A stretch of 64,000 nucleotides of DNA from positions 13,679,111 to 13,743,110 of the forward strand of contig NC_034409.1 of assembly GCF_002078875.1 (NCBI RefSeq), in the 5' to 3' direction. Position 1 is the stretch's first letter. Each line of letters begins with the position of its first letter. The position numbers and the translations under genes are program-made. The notes under the pieces were generated by a model, which saw only the letters and a program-made list of their open reading frames with translations, made no database searches and was not told the origin of the DNA. Below are positions 27,191-37,800 of this stretch, in pieces. This DNA comes from Numida meleagris. Its lineage: Eukaryota > Chordata > Aves > Galliformes > Numididae.

Positions 27191-27260
27191 CTGTCCTCAT
27201 TATGAGAAAGGTTACATTTGGAGGGGACAGAGGCAGAGTTAAGAACATATTTCAGAGGTG
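27191..27260 (-). CDS. Candidate internal exon with strong splice sites
   Basis: On the minus strand the acceptor TTTTCCCTTGTCTAG and the consensus donor GACAG followed by GTAAGTGG frame a 70-bp segment. Only one frame is open, reading PLKYVLNSASVPSKCNLSHN and then ED. It starts with two bases and ends with two bases of split codons. Of all splice-like segments in the window this has the best pair of borders. It can be joined in frame to 27947-28008 upstream and 24199-24254 downstream. The protein is not recognised. Confidence 0.3.
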
Positions 27261-27946
27261 CTAGACAAGGGAAAATTTATTTCTGAGCAAAATATATATT
27301 CTGGGCAAAATATAAAAATAATAACACAGCAAGACATTCACTAAATATCTTAAAAATATTTCCTCCTGTCCTTTAAAAATCAGCTGTCGGTTACTCCTTC
27401 TTACTATCATTAAAGCATCATAGGGGAACAGCTGTAAATGATGTAGCTAGGGAGTGATTTAAGAAGTTATTAGTCTTGCAGCTAATATAACAAATGGCCA
27501 GCAGTATTTTCCAGACACTGGCTAAAGAGAGTGAGATGGCTTACTGAGAGCTTTTCTGACAAAGCTGAAAGAAGTGCCACATCTGATGTGATAACATCAC
27601 ACTCAAACTGGATCTCTTTAATGTCTTTACCACCTGAATAATTTCTGATTTCTAGTCAGAAATATTTCTAACCTATGACTTTTGTGATCCAATGTACAAT
27701 CATTACTGTGTTAGGACTCTTTTGACAGCAGCATTTTCTTCAGGTGTACAACACGACTAAATGCTATGTTCCATTCACATTTTCAGACACTATTCTTTCT
27801 CCAAGCAAGAAAAAGTTAAATTGCGCCAACACTGTATAAAAATGAGCTAAATTCTAGTCTCAAACAGAACAGTTTTCTATTCATCCAGATTGAGTCAAGC
27901 ACACGTCCTCTTCTAAGGACTAAATGAGGGAATCAGCAAACCTCAC

Positions 27947-28008
27947 CTACAGGCAGACCCAGACCTGCAGATACAGGCTGATGAAGCTGCACTACCTTCC
28001 CAAAAGGA
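27947..28008 (-). CDS. Candidate internal exon (weak acceptor)
   Basis: The donor CTGTAG followed by GTGAGG is strong. The acceptor ACCCAACTTAG has a poor pyrimidine tract. The 62-bp segment reads PFGKVVQLHQPVSAGLGLPV in the frame that joins to 27191-27260, and a second frame is also open. A shorter form using the inner acceptor CAGCCTGTATCTGCAG would leave an 18-bp microexon in the same phase. It is listed because the phase and donor fit the chain, but it is not convincing alone. Confidence 0.17.
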
Positions 28009-31000
28009 CTAAGTTGGGTCACATTTATTAGGTACATGCTATAATCTTAAAACTCTGGGTTAAAATTTCTCCTTTGCCTAAATTATTGTTGTTATTTGGT
28101 GTTCTAAAGACCTTTAAGTTTTTACTTCTTGTTACAAATCCTCTGGTTAAAAAAAAAACAACCAAAAACCTACAGTAGAAATATTTTTAAATGGAAATAT
28201 TTTTACAGTATACTTACTGGATGTATGTTCTGTCAGTGTTTTACATTATACTCATAATCACAGTACCTACATGATTGTTTTCTCCATATATTCCTGCAAG
28301 GTTTTCATATTTCTTATTCAGTAAATAGCTTTACTGGATTTTTATACTCTAAGGCAAAAGAGGATGTTCTCAGCTCTGTTCCTGCAGAAAACAAGACAGG
28401 ACTTGTTAGGCCTTTTCTGGGCTCAGTATAATAGGACAATCAGCTCTAAGAAAAAGTTTCATCAAGAAGCATGTGTCATGCGGAGCACAACACAAGCCAA
28501 GCCCTCTCCCTGCCTGCAGCCACCTCGTCCCAGTGGGACCTGGGGCCATACTGTCGGTTCTACCTGAAATGCAGCTCAGCAGGAAGGTTAAAGTGCTCTG
28601 TCAAACACCAGTTAAGCATGTCACTTGTTGCATATGTGGGACAAAGCAATGGGAAAATTGGAGAAGCAGATGTGAAAGATGAGAGGAGAGGTGTCCAGAG
28701 CAGCCATGGGTAGTCCAAAGGCAAGGCACTGACCCATGCCCCACACATTGAGCAAGACCCAAATACTCAGGGGTTTTCCTACAGTTCCTCGACTGGGACA
28801 CTGTACAACTACTGTACAATAAGCTAGTCTGTGTCCACATTAGCTGTGTAGACTAAAATCTGGGCATCACTGGCACTGAAGGCTTTGCCTCAGAGCAGCC
28901 TTTGTAATATTACAACAAACCTCATCATTCCATACCTGAGGAGTCTGGCATCCTTCAGCACATGCTTTCCAGCTAATTTCTCATGGAGAAAGAAACTGAT
29001 GGCCAATACAAACTCTTCAAGGGCACTGAAATCCTCTGCTGGGGCCGGTCACATCAACAGCGACTGGCCTGTGACCATCACCACAAAACCAGCACTCTGC
29101 ATCAGAGTCTATGGTAACAGACAACTAGTAGCAAAGCCCGAACAACCATCTCTGAGCACAAGAGTGGCTCTCCATCCATATAACATCTTTTTATTATTTT
29201 GAAATACAACTCTAGTAAAGTGAATAGATCCATTTATTTTTAAGCTACATATTAATTGACCTTCTAATTATATTGCACGTGTGCTTCCCACGTGTACCAT
29301 TTTCAATCATCAATTGCTGATGCCCTGGTTTTACACAGCTGCACGAGAGGACACTGGAAAGTTTGTCTATTTTTTCTCCTTACGCTCTGAATGGTCGCAG
29401 TAGTAACACAGGATGATATTTATTTAAAGTGATACAAATGTTCAACACCCTAACTCTGTTAATTTAGTCATCAGCCAAAATCTTCCTCAATTTACACTTT
29501 CTTTACTGCAAGGAACAGAAATAACTGTCAGATGTCTTCCTAAAATCTGAATGTAGTTACAATACACATATGCATTGATTACATATCATTGCATATATAA
29601 GATACATGCATATTGCTATACTCAAAAATAGAACGAAAAGAGATGGGGTGCTCTCAATTAAGGGAGTGCTGTGAAAGTCTTCTGGCAGCTAGACACAAAA
29701 TATTTATATAGGAAAGAAGGGAGTTCAAAGTAACAACAGTAAAGGGATTTACAGAAAGCAGAGGTCTGTCCAGACATGAGATCTCATCCTATAATCAGTA
29801 AGGCAATTTATTTACATCTCCTCTGCCTTGTTTTTTTCCATGTCTCATCTACATTGTATCATAATCAGCAGCTATTGATAAAAAATTCTGTGTGTGCTCT
29901 GCTGGTCTGCAAGTTAGCTCTGCCTTTTTTCTTCTAACACCCTCTGCCCTCCTCCATCTGACTTCTCCATCACTTATTAAGCAATTTCATGGGACACCCG
30001 GCTTGGCTAGAAGCTGGCTGCAAATACTTTGGCACTGAGGACTCGTGTAGGTGGTAAGGCATTGCCATCCACTCTGCAACTGCATGGTGACACCACTCAG
30101 TAGCTAATCACGCCATCCTTCATCATCTTCCATCTCCTACATGGCATGAAGCAGTTTTTGTTGAGTGATGCCTCTAAAAGCATACAACTAGCATACAGCT
30201 AGCAGCTACTGTCCCTAGTGCACATCCATACACAGCCAGCCTCCCCTTCTCCAAGCCACAAAGTCAGAACTCCCATACATTTCTGTCCTCCTCCGCAGCG
30301 ATAAACAGAGCAAAATGCCTTCCTTTCACTACTGGCAAGAAGCCTCCGTAAATCACGATTTTTAACAACACAGTCCTAATTTTGGCAGCTGGTGGGGCAA
30401 CACTTCAAGCAGTATACAATGCTGAACACAGTGCCATCACAGTCAACTATGACTTTCACAAAAAGAACAGACCAACACAGAGAGTCCTAAAGAAATCAAA
30501 CGCAAGCAGGAAGAAAAGGCAGACTTGCAGGTAATCACTGAGGCTTTAAGAAAAAATCCCCCCTTGACACTCTACTTACAGCATTTTCCTTCACAGAAAT
30601 ACAGGGGTGGGAAAAAAAATTAAAAAGAAGCTAAATAAAATTAAAGACCTCATGAAAGAGCACAGGAAGTTAAATCACCTGAATTCTCTGCCAGTTTCAC
30701 TACCCTGTTTACCATTCCCTGAAGTACCAAAGTTTACAGTCACAGAGGATACATGCTTGAAAATCAGAAAATTCAAGTTCCAACAGGACTGGTAAGTCTA
30801 GCCCCAACAAAGCTAACTGATGATCATCCTGGCTCCTCTCGCAGTGAAGGAAACATGCTTCAGAGATTATGTGCGTTTTTACACACAACTACTATTTCAC
30901 CCCATTTGTAAGATACTTTGAATATAGATTTATATAATCATTTGCTCCTGGCGTTTAAAGCCCACAATGAGATTTTTTTAATATCTGCATGAAAATGGGG

Positions 31001-32745
31001 AAAAAAAGAAGTAATGACTATTACCAGAAGAACCAACCCTTACAAACTTATTTTAAACAACATTATTTGTTAAGTCATGAGAATCAACAATTTACCTTCA
31101 AATATTAACTAAGAACTGGATTAAGGAAAAGAGATGAAGAAGTACTGGTGGGAGACGTGGACCAAAATAAAATCAGCAGAATTCATTCAGTGCAGAGAAA
31201 AAATCAAGCAGGAGAAAAACAAAGCAAAAATTCTGGGAGGACAAGAGAAGAATATTGAGACGGTGAAAAGTACTTTGCCAAGGCAAAAATAGCTGAAAAC
31301 AGTGGGCAAAGAAGGATGACAGTGCTCAGGAGAGTGTGGGAAGAAAAGCAAACTTAAAAAAAAAGGACTAAACCTTCCAAGGGTAGACAGTGAATGCAAC
31401 AAATGTGCTCAACAGCGGAGCCAATGTGTGGTTGCTTAGGAGAAGGCAGGCAAGAGCGCTTTCAGCATTTTAAGGAAGATTAACGCGTGTTCTTCTATGC
31501 AGCGTCTACAAGACACACTGGAATACACAATGGGAAATACAACCTGCTTCCTTTCCTCCAGGGCTGCGACAATAAGCCTGCAGCTACTCCCCAGCACTGC
31601 TGCTCCAACTGCAACCGGGCAAGGACAGCAGCAGCTGGGGCAGCAGCAGGCCCAGGAGGTGTATGCAGCACCTTCTATTTAAAATCTTGTTTTGGAGGTA
31701 TTTGCATACTGGGCAGTACGGTATCTTGAGTACAGTATGTACCCACTTTGAGAGTCCAAAGCATGTTTAGAGAACTTGTGGCATCTGCCTTTTTACATTA
31801 GAAATTCCTCTTTGGCTTAAAAGCAAAAAACTTGATTAAGGCAGTAGAATGACATCACAAACACACAAAAAAAACCAGAATGTGAACTCAAATACACAGT
31901 TTTCTCCAGACTTTTGTATGGTTTGTTGTTTTTTTTTGAGGGGGGAGAGTGAAATTAAACATGCAACACGCCCAACTGCTATGCTAAAATTGGAAAAACT
32001 CCCAACTGACATAAGTCACCAAAACCTTCTTCAACAAGAATAAAAAAGCAGCAAGACTTAACGCTGCTCCGCTTTATTTTCACTTCAAAATATAAACAGG
32101 AAAGGTGGCAGTAAGAGAAAAAATATTCAGACTTGCTTTATTCCCCAAGAAACCATGTCCTTAATTTGTTTCTCTCCTAACTAAGATGATGGGATAGAGA
32201 AGAGGCAGGCTGGATCCAGAAGCAATATGTAAGGAAGTACAGAATAAATTATTTTGCATTACACTTGGCTATATCCAAACGTCCTTTCAGAAAGCTAGCT
32301 GGAACAGTTTCAAAAGCTACCAAACCCAGCCATCCATTGTGCTCTCTGTCAGGAGTTACTGACCTCCAGAGAACAAAAGAATGTTCTGCCTAATCACTGA
32401 GCAAGGTGCTCAGAAAGGCAGCTGACCCCAAGGTACGCGGGTCCAACCTGACTGTTCTGTTATACCAGGAGAGATAGTTCTGATGATGATGTCTTAAACT
32501 GCTTGTATTGCACATATCTGACCTTACCAGAGTTGCACTTAAATTTGCTGTACTAATAGAGAAATAAGTCTGAGGCTCAGTTTACAAAGAACCGGCATAT
32601 AGCCTGCAGTTGGCTGTATATTATATATGTAAATTATACATATTTTACATAATTCTCGCTCTTTTCCTATCTTTTCTATCTCCTGCCTTCCTTTCCCCAT
32701 CACCCTAATTCATGACGATTGCTGGCCTTTCCCTTCCCCATCATT

Positions 32746-33171
32746 TTAATCTATAATAAACTGGTCGGACAACATTTGTCTCAGTCTCACTCCAGGTATA
32801 TCAAAGAATCTCCCCTCTTGCTCTGATAATCGGAGTGAGATACCCTCCTGCTCCAATTGCCACCTGTGCACTGACTGCTGAGTGCTGGAGGCTGCCAAGG
32901 CCTTTCCCATCCCTTGGTGCCACTCTGCAGTGAGAGGAGGGGGCACCTCTGCAGCTCTCCATCTCTCCTCGGCCCTCTGTGCCCAGTGCTGAGCAAAGGC
33001 CGTGCCCGCAGCCTGCCCTGGGCTGCCTTGTGCCCGGGCCCCTCCCCAGTGCTGAGGCCTGGTCTGGGCCCTCACCGCAAGGGGCAGAGTCATGCACTCT
33101 GGGGAGAGCAAAGGGGACCCAGGAGGCCCAGGGAGCTGCATGGAGGCAGCAGGGAGCTTGGGGCTGTCCAC
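32746..33171 (-). CDS. Unrecognised 141-codon open frame running out of the minisatellite
   Basis: The frame starts at an ATG in the last minisatellite-like unit (MDSPKLPAAS) and runs through GC-rich unique sequence. It ends with the protein-like tail GVRLRQMLSDQFIID before a stop. No domain is recognised. Arginine, alanine, proline and glutamine dominate, as in many chance frames of GC-rich DNA, and the opposite strand is also open (32914-33312). The stop lies next to a plus-strand AATAAA (32755-32760), which could instead mark the end of an LTR or transcript on the other strand. It could be the 3' exon of a gene that includes the 33974-34378 frame, but no continuous structure can be shown. 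Confidence 0.18.
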   Translation of the reverse strand: MDSPKLPAASMQLPGPPGSPLLSPECMTLPLAVRAQTRPQHWGGARAQGSPGQAAGTAFAQHWAQRAEERWRAAEVPPPLTAEWHQGMGKALAASSTQQSVHRWQLEQEGISLRLSEQEGRFFDIPGVRLRQMLSDQFIID

Positions 33172-33860
33172 TGGATTCCTCCTGATCCCAACACAGCAGC
33201 TGAGAGTACACCAGTCCCAGTCCTGCCCTATTCTTCAGAGCTCACCTGGGGGCCACAGGGAGCTCCATGCTGTTCACTGGACTCCTCCCATTGTCCTGAC
33301 ACAGCTGCTTAGAGGACACCAGTCCCAGTCCTGTTTTCTTCTTGAGGGCTCACCTGGAGGCCGCAGGGAGCTTGGGGCTGTCCACTGGACTCTTCCCATT
33401 GTCCTGGCACAGCATCTCAGAAGACACCTGTCCCAGTCCTGCCCTCTTCTTCAGGACTAGCCTCAAGGGCACAGGGAGCTCAAGGTCATCCAATGACTCC
33501 TATTGTCCCGGCACAGCAGCTTTAGAGGACGCCAGTTCCAGTCCTGCCCTCTTCCTCAAGACTTACCTGGAGGGAGCTCAGGGCTGGACTCCACCTGTTA
33601 TCCCAGCACAGCAGCTCAGAGGACACCAGCCCCAGTCCCGCTACCTTCCTCAGGACTTCCCTGAAAGTTGCAGGGAGCTCAGGGCCATCCACTGGACTCC
33701 TGTTGCAGAAGCTGAGAGTACACCAGTCCCAGTCCTGCCCTCTTATTGAGGGCTCACCTGGAGGACACAGGGACCTCGGGGCTGTCTGCTGGACTCCTCC
33801 CATTATCACAGTGCAGAAGCATAGAGGACACTAGTGCTAGTCCTTCCTCTTTCCTTAGAG
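33150..33860. repeat. Minisatellite, about seven units of roughly 105 bp
   Basis: The motif GCTGTCCACTGGACTCCTCC recurs with changes at about 33164, 33269, 33377, 33484, 33583, 33684 and 33781, a spacing of 97 to 108 bp. Each unit also holds ACACCAGTCCCAGTCCTGCC and a GGCTCACCTGGAGGCCACAG-like block. Units differ by point changes and small deletions, so the array is old rather than newly amplified. It is GC-rich and strand-asymmetric, G-rich on the minus strand. Long frames through it on both strands follow from the lack of stop-forming AT-rich words. On the minus strand most units carry CCAG followed by GTGAGC or GTAAGT, which look like 5' splice sites. Confidence 0.92.
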
Positions 33861-33973
33861 CTCAGGAAAGAAGAGGTGAGAGGTCTTGGGGAAAGATTAG
33901 GATGGGGGATGGGGAAGAAGGGGCTATAGAGAGCAGAAGCTGACCCAAGGGCTCTCAGGCGAACGGTGACTAT

Positions 33974-34378
33974 TCAACACCAAGATGGAAATTGAGAGCC
34001 CCCAGTGCACCGCCAATGGATGTAGCAACGTCTCTGGGCAAGCACAGTGTTATAGTGCTTGCCCAGCCCTGATTGAGGTGGATCCACCTCCATCAGTTCA
34101 TTCTCTGGAGGCAGATTTACGTCCATGGGCTCGACGTTGCTCTCTGGTGGGTCTACATCCATTGGCTCAGGTTTGCTGCTGCTCTCTAGAAGCCGAAGCT
34201 TCTTTGGTGGAGGAGGATCCATCCTCCTCCGCAAAAGTTCCCACAATGGGAGGAAAGGGTCTAAGTAGCTCCTTGCCTCAGGTATAAGCCTTCCAGACAG
34301 AAGTTGGTCAGCAACTGGTGTTCCATTGTCAGGGTCTCCATATTTATAGCGGTTGTCAGGGAGATGGTTCGTTGACAT
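33974..34378 (-). CDS. Unrecognised open frame with a proline-rich 12-residue repeat
   Basis: This is a 134-codon frame on the minus strand, open further upstream to about 34440. From its first ATG it reads MSTNHLPDNRYKYGD, then SYLDPFLPLWELLRRRMDPP and KKLRLL. Three degenerate acidic/proline repeats follow: EPMDVDPPES, EPMDVNLPPE and ELMEVDPPQS. The repeats agree in protein but differ at many third codon positions (CCA/CCC, GAT/GAC, GTA/GTG), as expected of a coding repeat kept by selection for a time. The end after PQSGLG passes through a hairpin and looks non-coding. A second frame (34261-34389) starts at a good context GCCATGG and reads MAFSCQRTISLTT, so a frameshift pseudogene is possible. 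No family is recognised. It lies between a minisatellite and a CR1 fragment. Confidence 0.3.
   Translation of the reverse strand: MSTNHLPDNRYKYGDPDNGTPVADQLLSGRLIPEARSYLDPFLPLWELLRRRMDPPPPKKLRLLESSSKPEPMDVDPPESNVEPMDVNLPPENELMEVDPPQSGLGKHYNTVLAQRRCYIHWRCTGGSQFPSWC
34034..34066. repeat. Perfect 12-bp hairpin with 9-base loop
   Basis: CTGGGCAAGCAC at 34034-34045 is the exact reverse complement of GTGCTTGCCCAG at 34055-34066. A third copy of the core GGGCAAGCAC occurs at 34440-34449, at the edge of the neighbouring CR1 fragment. The copy at 34055 and the copy at 34440 therefore form a 10-bp inverted pair around the unexplained open frame. Confidence 0.9.
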
Positions 34379-34452
34379 GAGAAAGCCATGGCAGTATGAC
34401 CCTAAGAATGTCCCATGACAATCAAAACATGGCTGTGTTGGGCAAGCACATG

Positions 34453-34862
34453 CTATGGCCTGAGAGTTGCCCTACTTGTCACCAGTGGGATTCTGCAGGG
34501 CTCCATTTTAGGCCCAATCCTCTTTAATGTCTTCACTGTTGATTCCAATAAAGATCTGGAAGTTATATTAAGTAAATTTGTGGATGATGCTAAGCTGGGA
34601 AGGGTGCTGATTCCCTTGAAGGTAAAGAGGCCTTGCACCAAGGTCTTGAAAAATCTGAGGGTGGTCACCACCCACATGAAGCAGAGCAAGTGCTGGGTTC
34701 TGCCCCTGGGATGGGGCAACCCTGGCTCTGTGTACAGACCAGGGAGCAAGGGGCTGGAGAGCAGCCCCGCAAAAAGGGCATTCTGGTTGGTTGCAAATTG
34801 AATCTGAGTCAGCAGTGCACCCTGGCAGCCAGAAGGATATCAGCATTCTGCAAAACCATGTG
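34453..34862 (+). mobile_element. CR1 LINE, internal ORF2 fragment (reverse transcriptase)
   Basis: This is an internal CR1 piece from the reverse-transcriptase domain. It reads GILQGSILGPILFNVF, matching the conserved Q-G-S-x-L-G-P block of non-LTR polymerases. It then has FVDDAKLG where an intact enzyme has the catalytic FADD motif. Next come a segment equivalent to the CR1 LHLGWGNP region and an alanine-rich A-R-R-I-S end. The spacing between blocks is shortened, and there is no 3' UTR. It is truncated at both ends and inactive. Confidence 0.88.
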
Positions 34863-37800
34863 GAATAGCAAAATCCCCACACACGTGTGGAATTGTTGGT
34901 TATTATTACAAGGTCATAAATATAAGGCAAGTACAACATACCTCAAAATTTTATGATTAAGGTATTAACCATGATGTGTGGCCCTACTTAGAGAGTTTTA
35001 GCACGCAAGAAACTCACGCAGAGTGTGCCTTTGCCTCTGCCAGGAAGGTTTCCTTTATCGATTCCTTTTAAACAAAAACAGGCAAGGTTTCTGCAACTGG
35101 GGAGGGTTGCATCTTAAGGCCTCTCCTCATGCAAGAGCTTCCAGATAAAACTGTTTTCAATAACACTCATGCATAAAGCCCCTGCTTTCCTTAGTCTGCT
35201 TTTTAAAAAGGCCCTTCCTCTGTGTTCCTTCCTCACCAAAACCAAATTTTCTAGATTGCTGTTAGTTTAACAAATCTCGCTTTAACATGGTTTTGAAAGT
35301 TTAAAGCCAAGATTTGGTCTGCTCTGTCAGTTAAAGATCTTTTGGCTAGGCTAAAACTGACACCATTATGAGACTAGAGTGACGGATAGACCATATAAGG
35401 GGAGATAAAACACTGCACAGCATCAGCTGCTGCCACATTCCAACACAAGCCTGTGATGCGCATACATTACTACACACGTTATTAGTCAGCCCTCTGGCAG
35501 GCCTTCCCCAGCCTCTCCTGACTCAATCATAACTACGTGTTCTTATATCACGTCAAGGACTGGCCTTTTTTTTTTTTTTTGGCCTTATCCTCTGACCAGT
35601 TTTATATGCTGAACAGATTATCTGTATGCTTTAAGCCGCATTCTGACATCTTTTGAGATCCACTCAGAGAAAACGTGCTCAGAGAAAATGTGTTTTGGAC
35701 TGCTGTCTTCCCTTATATTGTGCAGGAGCATAATTAATATGAGAATTCTAACAGAATGTTTTCTTTCCTGACAGCACAGGTTACGTAGCGACAGCAGTAT
35801 GAAATTATCGAGGCACTTCTGCCAAACCTGAATATATGAGCACAGGAGATGAAGAGCAGCCTGCAGTATAAGTCTAAGGATAAATCATAAATATGGATTA
35901 AAAACAGGGCAAATATTATCTATTCGGATGGCAACTTCTATCAGGCTGTGCTCGTTTTCTCAAATAGCTTTGTTATACCGCAACACTGCGATGGCTCAAA
36001 AAACCAGCAGCATCCACGGAATTTGAAAAACAATATATCAGCTATTAGGTAGTAACTAGGAAAATAAACATTTTAAAACACACCATGCCCTGTGTCAGGA
36101 TACATTTGTTTTATTGACAAAGCACTGCAGAAAAGGCTCATCCAAAGCACAAAATGCATTTATTTTCTGCAACTGGAAAGACTGCCAGCTGTCAGGGAGA
36201 ACCCAAGATGACGATTCTAATTTTTTCTTTTTTGAGGATCGTTACATCATCTTTATTTTAAAATCACTTAGGTTTTCTTCTTTGCATGTTTGTAGGTTTT
36301 TTTTTGAACCTCTGCAAAATAATGCTGGGTTAAGCATGCCCTACACACATCTCAGCATTACAGTATTAAAGCTGTTTTAAGATACGTTTTCATGCTAAGT
36401 CCTTATTTTTATCTCCTTCGGCATTATAGCCATGGAGCACTTCTGTCAGACCTCAAAGCCTCCCTAAGACACCCATTTCCCATATTCCAGCTCTAACACC
36501 GCCACCAGACGCAGACTTCCCAGGAAATGCTGAGGCTCCTCTCTACATCTTACAGAACATCTTACATAATAATGAAGTATTCTTATACAGTGTTTACATT
36601 ACATTAGCCTCAGTTAGGGTTAGAACATACTGTTCCATATAAAGCACAATGACAAGACTGCTTCCCTGAAGAGTTACAGTCTAAGAATGCAAGTAATATA
36701 CCAGAGAGAGAGAAGGAAGGCATGCGAAGATAAAAGCACTTATAAATGCATCTACACACACAGTGTTTATTATTAGAGTAATGCGATCGCCAACCATATC
36801 CATCACATCCTCAATTCCTTATGGGTATGAGAGCAGAAATGGCTTAGTAGGCTGAGAAAGTGAGGCAGCTACATGTTCATCTTGGAGGGTATTTATAGAA
36901 AAAGGAACCATGAGAGGAAGAATGGAGCATTTTCAGGAGATAAGGAATGAGTGGGCAAGGCTTGCAACATTGACAGATATCAAGAGACAGATGAGGACCT
37001 CAAGGAGGGACACTGTGGGTAGGTGGAGATAAGGAAGAAATGATCTGGGTCAGCATAACAGGGAATGTCAATGAAGAAATTTTTAAAGGATCACTTGGTC
37101 AAAATAAGAAATGGAATATGTTCCATATGCTTCTTGGAATGACTAGAAGGGATGATCCTATAGTAATCATGTTGGTGGATGAGGCATACACATTTTCTCT
37201 CTCAAACTGTATCTTCCCACTTGAGAAGTCACCTTTTAGAAGGGAAACATATTTTACTGCTCCCAGCCTCAATTAAGATTCTTTTGCATTTCATTGACAG
37301 CACAACATGAAGTACTTTAGACCTTAAAAAAAAAAATCTCATAATTGAAAACTAACTTCACATAAAACAAGCTGAAAGTCCAATACAGCTTCATCCGCAA
37401 GATGTTATCTTTAACATAGTGGATTAACAGTATGCAAAATACAGAATCTTGAAGAAGCAATTCATCATCTCCTTGCAGTGTTGCCTGACAGGACAGACAG
37501 CAGGAATGTGAAAGTATTATTAAATGATTTCATCTTTAAAAATTACTCTGCAATCAAGTAATTTAAAATACTTTCCTCTTAGTTGTTGAACGACCTCATT
37601 AGGATGAGCATACATCCATCTCTCAATTAAATCTACATCTCTTCTACATCGTAGTTGAATTCTGTATTTGTTTTATATTGCTCAGCAGTAAGGTTACAAG
37701 GTTATCAGTAACACAGTTTACCTTAAGAACACTGCAGCGCACATTTAAGGTTATCTGAATCTGCTTTTTGCCCATATGCACGCAGCAATTTTAGACCATT

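Larger units (their letters stand above)
20721..32745. other. Long non-coding stretch with four candidate small exons
   Basis: This is 12 kb of AT-rich sequence without a recognisable transposon. GC-richer spots occur at 20985-21100 and 26850-26940. Four minus-strand segments with splice-like borders (23586, 24199, 27191 and 27947) are listed separately. An imperfect AT-rich run lies at 32615-32660. The remaining open frames, up to 106 codons, show nothing familiar. Confidence 0.5.

Noticed and set aside
28208..28300. Minus-strand donor CCA/GTAAGTATA near 28207
   Set aside because: The segment upstream of this donor has stops in all three frames.
31090..31110. 20-bp minus-strand segment between a strong acceptor and GAAG/GTAAAT
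   Set aside because: All three frames are closed within the segment.
32914..33749. Several plus-strand frames of 122 to 135 codons through the minisatellite
   Set aside because: Several overlapping frames are open at once because the GC-rich repeat lacks stop words. This is not evidence of coding.
35566..35580. Poly-T run as a possible reverse-strand retroelement tail
   Set aside because: No SINE, processed gene copy or target duplication is recognisable beside it.
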